A stretch of DNA of 64,000 bases from Mayamaea pseudoterrestris (taxonomy: Eukaryota; Bacillariophyta; Bacillariophyceae; Sellaphorales; Sellaphoraceae), in NCBI GenBank assembly GCA_027923505.1, contig BROI01000004.1, forward strand, positions 496,001-560,000. Direction: 5' to 3'. The first letter of the stretch is position 1. Every line of letters begins with the position of its first letter. Shown here in pieces: positions 53,044 to 62,934 of the stretch. Made by a program: the position numbers and the translations under genes. The notes under the pieces are model-generated. The model saw only the letters and a program-made list of their open reading frames with translations. It had not been told where the DNA came from and ran no database searches.

Positions 53044-53531
53044 GGAGGATTGACAGTGTATGGTTCAATTTGGTACCAATGTAAACGAACATGATTGGAG
53101 AAGTATAAAGTTATGACGGTGCAAGTTCAACCTGTGTTGAGAACAATTTGGTCTGATCAGAACAGGCATCAGTCAGCATACATGTTTCTTGGAAACACTT
53201 TCTGAGATGAACTGAATTAATCCTTGAGCTTCTACACCATACTATAATTGACCTCTACTCTAAACAAGCTGACCTGACGGTTTGTGGCACTGCCATGCCT
53301 CTTGCTTATCACTGCTGTAAAGTGTACCAGTAGAACAAATCCTGTGTGGATGTCTGCCCCACGTTTCTGGCTGATAGCCAAGGCACTCGCACTGTTGATG
53401 TCCGCAGCATTAACACTTTGTGGTTTGAGCCGACGGGATATATTTATATCTGTATACATGTTTATAATATTCATTACGCGTATGCTGACTGCCAATTCCT
53501 GCATCGTTTCCTCGTCCAACACAAACTTATT
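53044..53531. other. Intergenic region
   Basis: 488 bp between the convergent GtrA-like gene and CCCH paralog B. No gene seen. A short frame with a hydrophobic run lies here but shows no conservation or splice support. Confidence 0.4.
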
Positions 53532-56228
53532 TTAAATAAAGACCCGAATACGATCATAAACAGCATCTCGAGCTTCATCCTTGGATGTATACCACCACAG
53601 CTGTTTGTCGCTCTGCATCATGCCGCGTCCGCCTTCCGCCAAGGCGACAAAGCGTCCGCAGCGGTATCCAGCAGTGTAGTACGACTGGCCCGAGCGTCCC
53701 TTGAGTTTATAATACTCGAAACGTTCCTCAATGGCTCGGCGACTGGAGGCAAAGTAGTTTTCGCGTATCTCGCGTGAAGCTCGAACGGTGACTGACGAGC
53801 TCAAGAAATGAAAGTGTGGGCATTCCAGTCCAAAGGAGCACACGTTCTCCATTTTAAACTCAGAGCAGTCCTCTACGTTCCTGTCGGCCCGGTTTTTGAT
53901 CCACTGTGTGTCTGCGAGAGGCAAATCATATTGTGAAATTGGAAGTGGCCGCGGTTGGGAATGGTGACGCTTTGTTGGTGGATAGTATGTACCGTAATCT
54001 GAGTACCACCCATGTTGGTGACTTGGCGGGATGCCTCCGTCGACTGATCCGCCATGGGACCTTGAGTTTTGCTCATAGCGATGAGCATGCTTACTTCCAT
54101 GACGCTGATCAGAAGTATGATGGTCTGACATTGGAGGCTGGGCGTAACCATGATACCGCAACGCTCCGGTGTCCCTCGGGCCGTCAACGGTCGAATGATA
54201 ATTCATGCTTGTCGAACGTGGACCATAACAACTAAGGCTTGGTTCAGAAGTTGAATTGCAGGTCTGTGACCGTTTGCGATGCATGTTCAGTTCATATAGT
54301 ATCTCTTCCTTCACTCGCTTCGCAATCACATCAGACGCAAGTCCCTTGACTCGAGAATTAAAAGGTAGACGTCGAGAAGTTACCCAGTATGTCACTATCA
54401 CAACCCTCTTTAGAGCAGCTTTGGCCTCCTCCATTGTATGATACCAAAAGACTCCTTGCTCGCTCTGGAAAGCTGCAAGCCCACCTTCAGCAAATACCAG
54501 CTTCCGATCCCCTTCGTCAGTTTGTCGGGTTGCAGAGTTGTAACGAGCAGTGTACCACATTTTAGACCCTGCCTCTAGAGCCATACCGTTGCAAAACTCG
54601 TCATAACGAGCTTCGACCTCTGGCGGCAAACGTTTGTTGCAATTCGGCCAAATCTTTTCCAGCCCAAAGCCCCACGGGTTCTGAGTATGAATGTAGGTGC
54701 AACGATTACCTCTACCGCAACCTTTGTAACTGTTGTTGAGACCGCATACGAACCTGTAGCGTTCGACAGGAAGAAACCACTTTGAGAGGTCCAGCTGAGG
54801 AAGTTTTGGCGGGGCTTGAACAATGAGGCCAATCGCGCCGGGAAGATCACACTGTTCATTCGATTCGGACTTCAACTTAAGTTCCCCGGTGCTTCGAGTG
54901 CCATCCATCATGCAGCGCTCTTCCTCTCGCGCACAGATCCTGCCACAGAGACTGTTATCCCCCTTTTCCTTCAAAGACCGATCGATTGTCGTGCCTTGAA
55001 CCAGCAATGTGTTGCTTGACTGAATAGTGTCTGCAACTGCCGACCGCTTATTGCGTCGCTCTAGCTCATCGTGTGATGAGGGCGCGAAGGAATCATACGT
55101 ATCGCGATCAGGAACAGTTGGGGCAGGAGGATCATCATTCGCCAGAGTACCTTCGGATATGGAACTCAAAGTGTTTAGACCGCGCTCTGACGGCACGAAC
55201 TTATCTTCAAGGGATGGCACGGGAGACTTGCATGCAGGCTTGGTCTCGGCAAAGTACCCCAAAGACTGGAACCGTTCCAAATGATCATCAGAAAGTGCAT
55301 CTGGCGCGCCAGTTTCGCGAAGACGAAAGAGCAGCTCCTGCTGCAAGAACCAGCGGTACAGCTCAGTCTTCTTGTCGCCAATGTACTCGCCGGAATGACT
55401 CGAAACAAGCCTGAGCTGCTCATACATTTTGTTCCAGTGATTGTCATCCTGGACGACTTCCTGCTGGGTTGTAACAGCTTGTTTAGACGCAGCCGGTGAT
55501 GCATTAGCAGGACGCATTTTCGTTTGCGGCGGGCTGCCGATCAAATTCCACCCAAACCCAAGGCGACACTTTGAATTATCATTTCCGTCCATGGCTATTT
55601 TGCGTATGTTAGTATAATAGGATCGAACTCGAGCGGAATCCGTTTCAAACTGACGAGCGGCGTCTATGTAGGATATAAAATCACGCGTTGCGCCAGTTTC
55701 GAAATTGGTTTGACGCACAGCTTTCCCATGCCCTGCTCGCTTGGCGCGAGCAATTGGTGGTAACAATTTCAAGCTGAGCGTGTCTTGGTTTGGTGTTTCA
55801 AACTTGGCGGGCTGCGTTACTAGCGCCGATGCAGCAGTCTTCAGTTCCGTGCCAGCTAATTGTTTCGTCGCATGGTCGTCGGCCTGCGGCGCAGGTTCCG
55901 TCGCAATACGGTCGTTCTCTGGCGCTACCGGTACTTCCGTCGCCACTTCCTCGGATGATGCCTCAGTCACTAAAACGTGCTCCAAAACGTCATCCAAGTT
56001 AATGCCAATCTCTTGAAACCGGAGGGTACGAGCCGGGACATCGTAAAACGACTGTGAAATGAGCCATGCATACAAGGATTCTCCATTCACTCGCATGTCA
56101 ATGCAAAACTCAAAGAGTCCTTGGTCATTCTTGGTCCGAGCAAACGCTTCAAACATTGTCGACCAAGGAACTGGGTGTTCTGTTTCATCAAAAAGGGAAA
56201 TGATTGATTCGTTCATTGTTATGTTCAT
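53532..56228 (-). CDS. HA-repeat and double CCCH zinc-finger protein, paralog B
   Basis: A single exon encodes 898 aa and is a clear paralog of the gene at 47898-50606. The first 60 residues align (WSTMFEAFARTKN...FYDVPARTLRFQEIGINLDD), as do the EAARQF-type domain (DFISYIDAARQFETDSARV) and a second HA-like repeat (WNKMYEQLRLV...LYRWFLQQELLFRLRETGA). The third HA repeat is not seen. It has two CCCH fingers, each C-x8-C-x5-C-x3-H. The first is in FVCGLNNSYKGCGRGNRCTY and the following IH. The second, near the C-terminus, is in CSEFKMENVCSFGLECPHFH. Each is followed by the WYTARY/YYTAGY-AEGG-WWYTSKDEARDA block. A Tyr/His/Ser-rich linker sits between them. RNA binding is inferred. Confidence 0.85.
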   Translation of the reverse strand: MNITMNESIISLFDETEHPVPWSTMFEAFARTKNDQGLFEFCIDMRVNGESLYAWLISQSFYDVPARTLRFQEIGINLDDVLEHVLVTEASSEEVATEVPVAPENDRIATEPAPQADDHATKQLAGTELKTAASALVTQPAKFETPNQDTLSLKLLPPIARAKRAGHGKAVRQTNFETGATRDFISYIDAARQFETDSARVRSYYTNIRKIAMDGNDNSKCRLGFGWNLIGSPPQTKMRPANASPAASKQAVTTQQEVVQDDNHWNKMYEQLRLVSSHSGEYIGDKKTELYRWFLQQELLFRLRETGAPDALSDDHLERFQSLGYFAETKPACKSPVPSLEDKFVPSERGLNTLSSISEGTLANDDPPAPTVPDRDTYDSFAPSSHDELERRNKRSAVADTIQSSNTLLVQGTTIDRSLKEKGDNSLCGRICAREEERCMMDGTRSTGELKLKSESNEQCDLPGAIGLIVQAPPKLPQLDLSKWFLPVERYRFVCGLNNSYKGCGRGNRCTYIHTQNPWGFGLEKIWPNCNKRLPPEVEARYDEFCNGMALEAGSKMWYTARYNSATRQTDEGDRKLVFAEGGLAAFQSEQGVFWYHTMEEAKAALKRVVIVTYWVTSRRLPFNSRVKGLASDVIAKRVKEEILYELNMHRKRSQTCNSTSEPSLSCYGPRSTSMNYHSTVDGPRDTGALRYHGYAQPPMSDHHTSDQRHGSKHAHRYEQNSRSHGGSVDGGIPPSHQHGWYSDYGTYYPPTKRHHSQPRPLPISQYDLPLADTQWIKNRADRNVEDCSEFKMENVCSFGLECPHFHFLSSSVTVRASREIRENYFASSRRAIEERFEYYKLKGRSGQSYYTAGYRCGRFVALAEGGRGMMQSDKQLWWYTSKDEARDAVYDRIRVFI

Positions 56229-57050
56229 TGCGGCGGCGCCGTGTCCAAAGCGATAGAGGTGTTTGACGACAACGGTGCGCGGCGAGAAACGAATCGTCGT
56301 ACGAATCGTCGTGGTCACTAATCTTGCCTTCTGCTTCTGTATCAAAGATCAGGCTTGATTCTTCGAAGTCAAAGCGTTTAATGTCGAGCTGATGATATGT
56401 CGTGGGATAATTTAATGCTTGCTAAAAGATACTCTTGCACGCCTGAAGAATTCAGCAAGCAGCAAGTTCAGTACTGTACCAGACTCGGCTATGATCCAAC
56501 GTTTAAATGTATGTTCCGCTCCTCGAATATTTTGCATGAGGATGTAAGGTGCCTGTGATCGTCTGACTGTTATGTCTCGTATATAACAGAATGCGTTCCG
56601 TCGTCGCTTGTTCGTCATCGCTGCTTCGTCGCGTCGGAAGTCGGAAAAGAACGTCTATCCGGTCCTGGTGCGACATTATTTGTGCTTTTTCGGCGGGATA
56701 TATTAACCGGTATACTCTGCTCCTGACGCCTCTATTTCGTTAACGCTGCACTATTAAAAGACATCACGCCTTTTCACCATATTGGAGTACTCTGGTAAGA
56801 GGGCTCACGGACTGGTATTGATAGGTTGCATCTTAACAGTCCGTACTGGGATACACGCCCGCTAGATTCTATAATTGACATGAGGATCTACCGGTAGTTC
56901 ATCAACATGACCCTTACAGAAAGCGAAAGTGGGATAATTAGTAATTTAAAGTTGCATCGGTTATTACATACATTATCTGAAAGTTTTACATACAATTGCA
57001 GGAGTTTTAATCAACGTGGCAACACCAAAGTCCACTTTCAATCACTTTTA
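56229..57050. other. Gene-free 0.8-kb region with ACCGGTA elements
   Basis: It lies upstream of CCCH paralog B and past the 3' end of the tweety-like gene. No exon recognised. It contains ACCGGTA at 56706-56712 and the palindrome CTACCGGTAG at 56888-56897. Confidence 0.45.
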
Positions 57051-59953
57051 TCATTCCTGCTCGCCGGAAAGGGACGACATTGCACTACGAGGCGTCGAGT
57101 CGGGACTCGCAATCTCATCCATATCGTTCAGTGAAGCATCATAAGCCTTGGGATACTGATCAACCTTGAGTGGCGCTGGGGAAAATGACGAAGGAGCACA
57201 GTCGTCCTGAGCGAAGGAGCGATCCAATGGGCTGTTATTGTACATTGATCGCTGTCTCATGCGCGAACTGCTTGCCGTCCGCACGGACTTGCCAAACTCG
57301 AACTGCCTGGTGGGGACTGGTGAACTTCGTTGATTCATTTTGGTCACGGCAGAGGTAGGTGTCAAGCGGCCGGTGACACGAGTGAATGTTGCTGTCGGCG
57401 TTCTTGGATCCTTGCCGCTGATTTCCTCCAAATCATGGAGAATGCGCTCGCTCTTCGTCACAGGATGATCATATGATTCAATTTTAACCGCTGTCGCGTT
57501 TTGATTCGAGACTGGTGAGCTGCTGTCGACAGTTCTGTTTGGAGAGGAAGGAAAGAAAAACTCTCTTTTGCGCATGTGTGATGCTGGCGAGAATGTGCCG
57601 TTAAGAAGGTCATGATTTGGTGGCGATATAGGCGGGCTTTTGTCCTTTTCCTCTGCCGATGTCGAGTTAAAACGACTCTTGGTGGACGCAATAGTCTCAA
57701 CTCCTGGTTGAAGGCTGTAGCTGCCGAAGGAACCTGTAAACGCGGCGGTATAATCCACACTCTGAGCTGTTCGCGATATGATTGGTTCTTGTCCGAGCAG
57801 CTGCGATTCTGAGTCGTCATTAATCACACTTTGAGCCAGTAGGGTCGCCAATGTTGGTGGGGGCTTCTCTGCGGTGCCAGGCTGAGATCGCAGCGAGGGA
57901 AATGAAACATCGCCGGCCGTCGACTGCGATTGCGTCTCAGAGTCATATAATGGCGCAAAGCCTTCCTTGTATTTCGCGCCTGGCGGCCCATTACCTCTTT
58001 TGGCACTCAACACTATTTTATGCGCTTCCCTTTCAGACGAATCGGACGATTGCGACTGATCTTCGTTGATAACGAAGTCGGGACCTGAATCGCAAGGCAA
58101 TGCGCTGTCGAAGCCGCGATATTCTTGCCATTCATGCTGGTACTTGCTAATGTATGCAAGGTACTCTTCATGTTCGTCGACTATCATGTTTTCTGCCACC
58201 TCATCTTCCTTTAAAATCTTTTGCTCCTGTATCGGTTGAGTCCACGCGGCGCGTAGCGAAATCATGACCAACAATGAAGCTCCAAGAATAAGGAACAACA
58301 AGAAGGCCGCGGCGGCTGCCTCCGTTGCGTCTGAGCAAATGGACTCTTCAACCACATGTGTATAGATCGGCCGGACTTTGCTGCAAGAAAGTGACTGAAT
58401 TGAGCTAGATAAAGCCGTGCTGATTATGGACAGAAGCTTGCCGAGGTCATTGCTTCCCTTCAGAAATTCGCTCACGCCATCGCCACCACACATGCTGATA
58501 AGGTCATCTCTAGCATTCGTGTCGATCTGTGAGAGTTTGCTATACATATACCTGATGAGCAAGTTGACATCTTCCTCTAGGTATTGAAGTATTTGATTTG
58601 GCTCTCCAGCTTGGCAGCCACCTGTGTATTTATCAATGAAATTGTAGAGCGTGCCGTTCGGACTGATGTCCGAGTATGCCAAAACTGCCCCAATCATATT
58701 CATAGGTGACCCAGTCTGCACTGAGCCATATAAGCAGCTATCACTTCCTATGGCATTTGTAATGGCCAACACGGCTGCCATTGCCCAGCTGCTAAGTGCG
58801 TATAGAATTAGAAATGGCAGCACACCGTTCGAAAGCCATCGCTGGATTGATCGATTGCTTTCGTCCTGCCAGGCGAGGAATACTCCGTAAAGAGCTATCC
58901 CAACGAAAATACTGAGGAAGAGGAGAACGCATGGGACCAACCACAGAAATTTGCTTGTTTCATTGTAATACGCGTCAACATTGTCCAGCAAGTAATCTGT
59001 TTCTGCAAGTGCACTTTGAACACCAGTGAGGTTGCTTGCCAGCCCATCATGGAGAAATTTGTACCTGTCGGCAACCAACGACACCGTATTTTGGAGATCG
59101 TCTAGAGTCTGTCCGGGAGGCAACCCTGGGCATTGCTGTGTAAAGTTGATGTTGAGATTTTCGGCAACACCCAGGGAAGCATTCGTCGCAATGGTCACTG
59201 CCGCAAGCGACGTTTTAACCTGTGCAACAATGTCCTGCGCCACTTGTAAGTATTCCCCTGTTTCCTCCGAAGTTTGGCGAAGTGGCGCAAACGAGAAGAT
59301 CAAGATCATTGGGACACAAAGCAACGCGATCATGCCGAACAAGAAGAAGCAAAATTGTGTCCGACGCTCGCGTCGACTCGGTTCGAGCACTATGGAATCG
59401 CCATCGTAAGAACTTCCGTCATCCACATCTGATTCTGAAGGTAGCGAAGAGTGCATAGACTCAGCACCACCTTCTTGAAGCGCCAAATCATGCGCTTTGG
59501 TCGATCCGACAACATGTTCAATTGTATCATCGTAGCTGCGCGATTGATTCGATTCCATATCCGTAGACTCGCCTTGCTGTTTCGCCAAGATATCACAATT
59601 GCGCTCAAATGCTTGTCCAGAGGCGCAGCCGACTCCTTCACCTTTGCACTTTAGAATTAGAATCACAAACAGCCAGATAGCGGCAAAACCGCCGACAAGA
59701 CATGCTAAGAAAATCAAACCAGCTTTGTAATCACTGGCCTCACTCGAGTACCCTGACGAGATGTATCGAGCAACGTCAAGACTATATTCTGCCCTTGGTC
59801 GAGTTAGGAGATGAGCAACAAAGTTGAACAGTGGCGGCTGCATTGAAAGAGATACTGTGAGTGCCGTCATGACGAGACCGTCACCGTCACACAGTTGTAG
59901 AACTGCCAGCTCTTTCGACTCACCGCTTCGTAAGCGTCTTCTGATCCAGCCAT
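57051..59953 (-). CDS. Five-TM membrane protein, tweety/prominin-like topology
   Basis: Preferred model: a 30-nt first exon 59924-59953 (MAGSEDAYEA), an 86-bp intron (59838-59923, donor GTGAGT, acceptor ATGCAG, phase 0) and exon 57051-59837, giving 938 aa. An unspliced ATG at 59870 is the alternative. Hydrophobic segments are near residues 50-73, 172-195, 310-335, 350-372 and 520-545. Between TM2 and TM3 is a ~115-residue lumenal loop (Asn-glycosylation sites NASL, NFTQ, NLTG). Between TM4 and TM5 is a ~150-residue loop with five or more Cys. This five-TM, two-large-loop plan is that of tweety and prominin proteins. The cytosolic C-terminus (~390 residues) is Ser/Thr/Pro-rich. Family assignment is by topology only. 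Confidence 0.65.
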
Positions 59954-60403
59954 TGTCGAATATATTCAGCTAGGCCACACTGTTAATTTCGTTTTGTAGA
60001 GCTGATGGAGTAGCAAAGGGACGACAATCTTATCTGTCGCTTGGCACCTCTCCTTTGGTTCACGCCAAAAGCGCGATCACCGAACTGGCGATTTTGTGAG
60101 CATCTCCGGCTTAGCGATCGGCTCGCTCGCAGAAGAAGACTGGGTCGCAGTGTGAGCTAAAAAGTACCAGGCGTCGTGACGAGACGCGATGCTATGGTAT
60201 ATCCTTTCTTCTTCTACTATTGCTATGCAACACGAAACATACATATATATTGAGTTTAGTTGTCATAATCAATACTTCTTGCGTTGATCACACTTCGCAA
60301 CATAAGTCACTGACGAAGCGACCTTCTTTAGTGTCAAGCGGAACATAGAATGGTGAAGGCGAAAGGCATACGATAAAGCACAGTCGCAGCAGGAAAGACA
60401 TAG
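59954..60403. other. Spacer upstream of the tweety-like gene
   Basis: 450 bp between two minus-strand genes. No gene seen. It holds the promoter of the five-TM protein and the 3' UTR of the DUF6824 gene. Confidence 0.4.
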
Positions 60404-61672
60404 TTAGACGACGGCTTCATTGAGCGGAGCTGGCGTAGTATCATCCTCTTCCTTGACTTTGGTCTCCTCTTCGTCAGCAGGAGGAGCTCCAGGTGCACCA
60501 GGTGGAAACATGGGAAAGGGCATGCTGGGAAAGCCAGGAAACCCTGGAGGACCACCGCCATGCTGCATAAAGCCTTCGAAAAATTGACGGTACTGCTCCG
60601 GGTTTGGTCCAGCCATGGGTGGCATTTTGAATCCTGGAGGTGGTGGAGGGAAGGGGAACGGCGGGAAACCCATGCCTTGGGGTGGCATTGGAGGCATGTT
60701 TGGTGATGCCGCCGCTGCAGCGGCTTCTCCCTCGCCGCCCGGCATACCCATGAACATGCGCTGCTGGCGGAGATGCTCCTGTGCCGCCACGCGAGCTTCC
60801 TCGCGCTCGGTATCAAAGAGCAGCTTGCGCATCTCTGGAGCGCGTTGGCGCAACGCCTGGCTGGTCTTTTCGCTAAAGGGGGCAACAAGGACATGGCAAC
60901 GTGAGATATTGACAATCTTGTCAAAGCAATTCGCTTAACATATCCAATTAGTCGCTCTCCCCTTACCGTGCAGCGTCATCTCCAACTTCGAACCAAAGAG
61001 CCGACTTCTCATCCTTCTTCAAGAACTTGCCGCCACTAGCACGAATCTGGCGAACAATGTTGCGAGAAATGGAAGGCTTGTCGTTCTTGCGAGCCTTGAG
61101 GTAGGCGCGACGGTGAACGTTGATAAGATCGCGAAAGCGACGGTTGCCCGGATGAACGTTTGTGCCTGTCATGCATAGGTGATTACGATGTACGTGTGAG
61201 TGATGATGCTTCATTACCAGCGAATCTTTGCAAGAAAGCAGTCACTCTAACACTACTTACCTCCACCACGACCCGACAAGACATCTTGGTCCGTGAAGAA
61301 CGCTTGACCTTCCTTGGCTGCTGGGACAAGCTCCGCGTTGGCGCTCGCATCAGCCGCATCGCCAGCAAGAGCTTCGGCGATGAGAGCCGCATCAATAGTC
61401 TTGTTGCGCTTGGCCTCCTCGTCATCGGGAGCATCCTCTGGCTCTCCTTCGGCCTTGCGCTTGGCTCCAGCTGCAACTTCCTCCTTGATTTCCGTCGTTT
61501 CGGCCGCAGCAGCCACCTCTGTGGCTTCAATCGTCACTTCCGCACCTTCCTGCAGAGTTGTAGTAGTCGCCACAGTGACGGCGACAGCCGCAGCAACCGT
61601 TGTCTCCTCGGCAGCATCCTTCAATTCCTCCACCGCGGGTTCGTCCATCTTGTCCTTCTTTCCACGAGGCAT
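60404..61672 (-). CDS. DUF6824-domain protein (stramenopile-specific), Pro-rich C-terminus
   Basis: Exons 61261-61672, 60967-61165 and 60404-60872 give 359 aa. The introns (61166-61260, 95 bp; 60873-60966, 94 bp) have donors GTAAGT and GTAAGG and acceptors ATGACAG and CCTTTAG. Both fall inside the domain, so no exon alone reveals it. The domain reads DVLSGRGGG|TNVHPGNRRFRDLI, YLKARKNDKPSISRNIVRQI, GGKFLKKDEKSALWFEVGDD, AREKTSQALRQRAPEM. This is the diatom-abundant 'DVLxGRGG-N-HPGN' module, proposed but not shown to bind DNA. The N-terminus is Ala/Glu/Thr-rich. The C-terminus is Pro/Phe/Gly/Met-rich with an acidic end, like an activation tail. Confidence 0.93.
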
Positions 61673-61992
61673 GATCGAGTGAATGCTTTGATTAGACCGG
61701 TAGTCGAATGTTCGTAGGAGGTTGGTACCGTGTGAGACCCGTGTGAGAACCAGTGTGTTGTGATGCTGGTGCCGCAGCGAGCGAAAAAGCTTGCGATGAC
61801 CTTCGAATTTCTACGTGGAACCTGGTACTTTTTTCTACAGAGCAAATCGCAAAATGGAGGGCGAAAGTCTCCGCATCGGTTGATGCGACGGAATTAGCTC
61901 AAGTGGGGCGCCGGCGTTGGCACACACAATAGAGTGTCCTCGCTGGCGATGTCGTGTCGCATGTCAATGTTGTGATGACGTATTTGTGAACG

Positions 61993-62007
61993 GTGATGAG
62001 TCATCAC
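61993..62007. promoter_or_regulatory. Palindromic TGAGTCA (bZIP/AP-1-type) site
   Basis: GTGATGAGTCATCAC is a perfect 15-bp palindrome around a central G, with TGAGTCA as its core. bZIP factors bind this core in other eukaryotes. It sits about 320 bp upstream of the DUF6824 start. Function is inferred. Confidence 0.4.
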
Positions 62008-62317
62008 ACGAATGTTCGACTTCATGTCGTATCCTCTATCCCTAATGCGCCCCAATGCGCGACATTTTGCGTCGAAATGTCAGACTTCAAAAATCAACTC
62101 CGACACGAGCAGCCTCCATGTTGCATCCTTTGCTCCTACCATAACTTGACTAATAGATGGAATACAACCATGCTACTATGATTTATAGATAACCAAGGTC
62201 TTGAGGTACAAGCTAATCACAAAAGGTTTTGGTTTGGTCTTGTTTGGACCTGCTTGTGGCTGGTCAAACTTTGGCCATTTTCGTGTCGTGATTTTCGACT
62301 TCCACGGTGTCGTCGCG

Positions 62318-62336
62318 CGGACGAGCCGCTCGTCCG
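62318..62336. other. Perfect GC-rich stem-loop
   Basis: CGGACGAG (62318-62325), loop CCG, CTCGTCCG (62329-62336) form an 8-bp perfect hairpin with a 3-nt loop. No adjacent gene end explains it. Confidence 0.5.
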
Positions 62337-62934
62337 TCGTCGTGACGGCTCTTTGCCGCGTCAAGTGCCAACACTTCTTCACAAGAGTCCTTTCTACCAG
62401 CCAAATACTCTTTAGTTCTTTAAAGGAAGCATCATTTTACTTGGAAAAGTCAGTCTGCTGGTCATGATCCCGCTGGAGCTTCGGTTCAAAGGTTGTCGTC
62501 GTGTGGTGCGGCATGGTGCGCCTGCCGTGATGGCTCCTACACATTCCACTGCTAGAGTATACAAACTGTATCATTTTAAAGCAATAATCTATAGTCAAAT
62601 AATTCTACAGCATTTTTTCAGCAGTCAAGCAGCCGAGGTGTTGGTCCCGAGAGGCACGACGCGTGTTGATGCATCGGACGGCCGCGCCAAGTGACGATAA
62701 ATGGCGCTTGTGCTTAAATGACTCATTTTGACATTTATGACGTGGCAAAGTTCGGTGACATGCGACACGACATGCAACATGAAATCGTCAGCGAGGACAC
62801 TCTAATGAACGGAAATGTGTGTCATTCAATCGCACCACGACTCAGGGGAAGGATCTTGCAGCTCCACCATGGCGTGATTTGGCGCATCGGACCGATGTGA
62901 AAGCATGACTTAGAATTCCTACTATCTGAATGCC

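Larger units (their letters stand above)
61673..62934. other. Longest gene-free gap, 1.26 kb, with palindromes and a hairpin
   Basis: It lies between the divergent DUF6824 and sulfotransferase genes. No coding exon with conservation is seen. It contains ACCGGTAG at 61696-61703, a perfect GTGATGAGTCATCAC at 61993-62007 and an 8-bp GC-rich stem-loop at 62318-62336. Confidence 0.45.

Noticed and set aside
53284-53535. Plus-strand frame of 83 codons with hydrophobic runs
   Set aside because: No conserved motif and no splice or start context; it lies in the spacer between two convergent genes and is likely chance.
62201-62467. Plus-strand frame of 88 codons in the large gap
   Set aside because: No motif; it spans the GC hairpin and has no likely start context.
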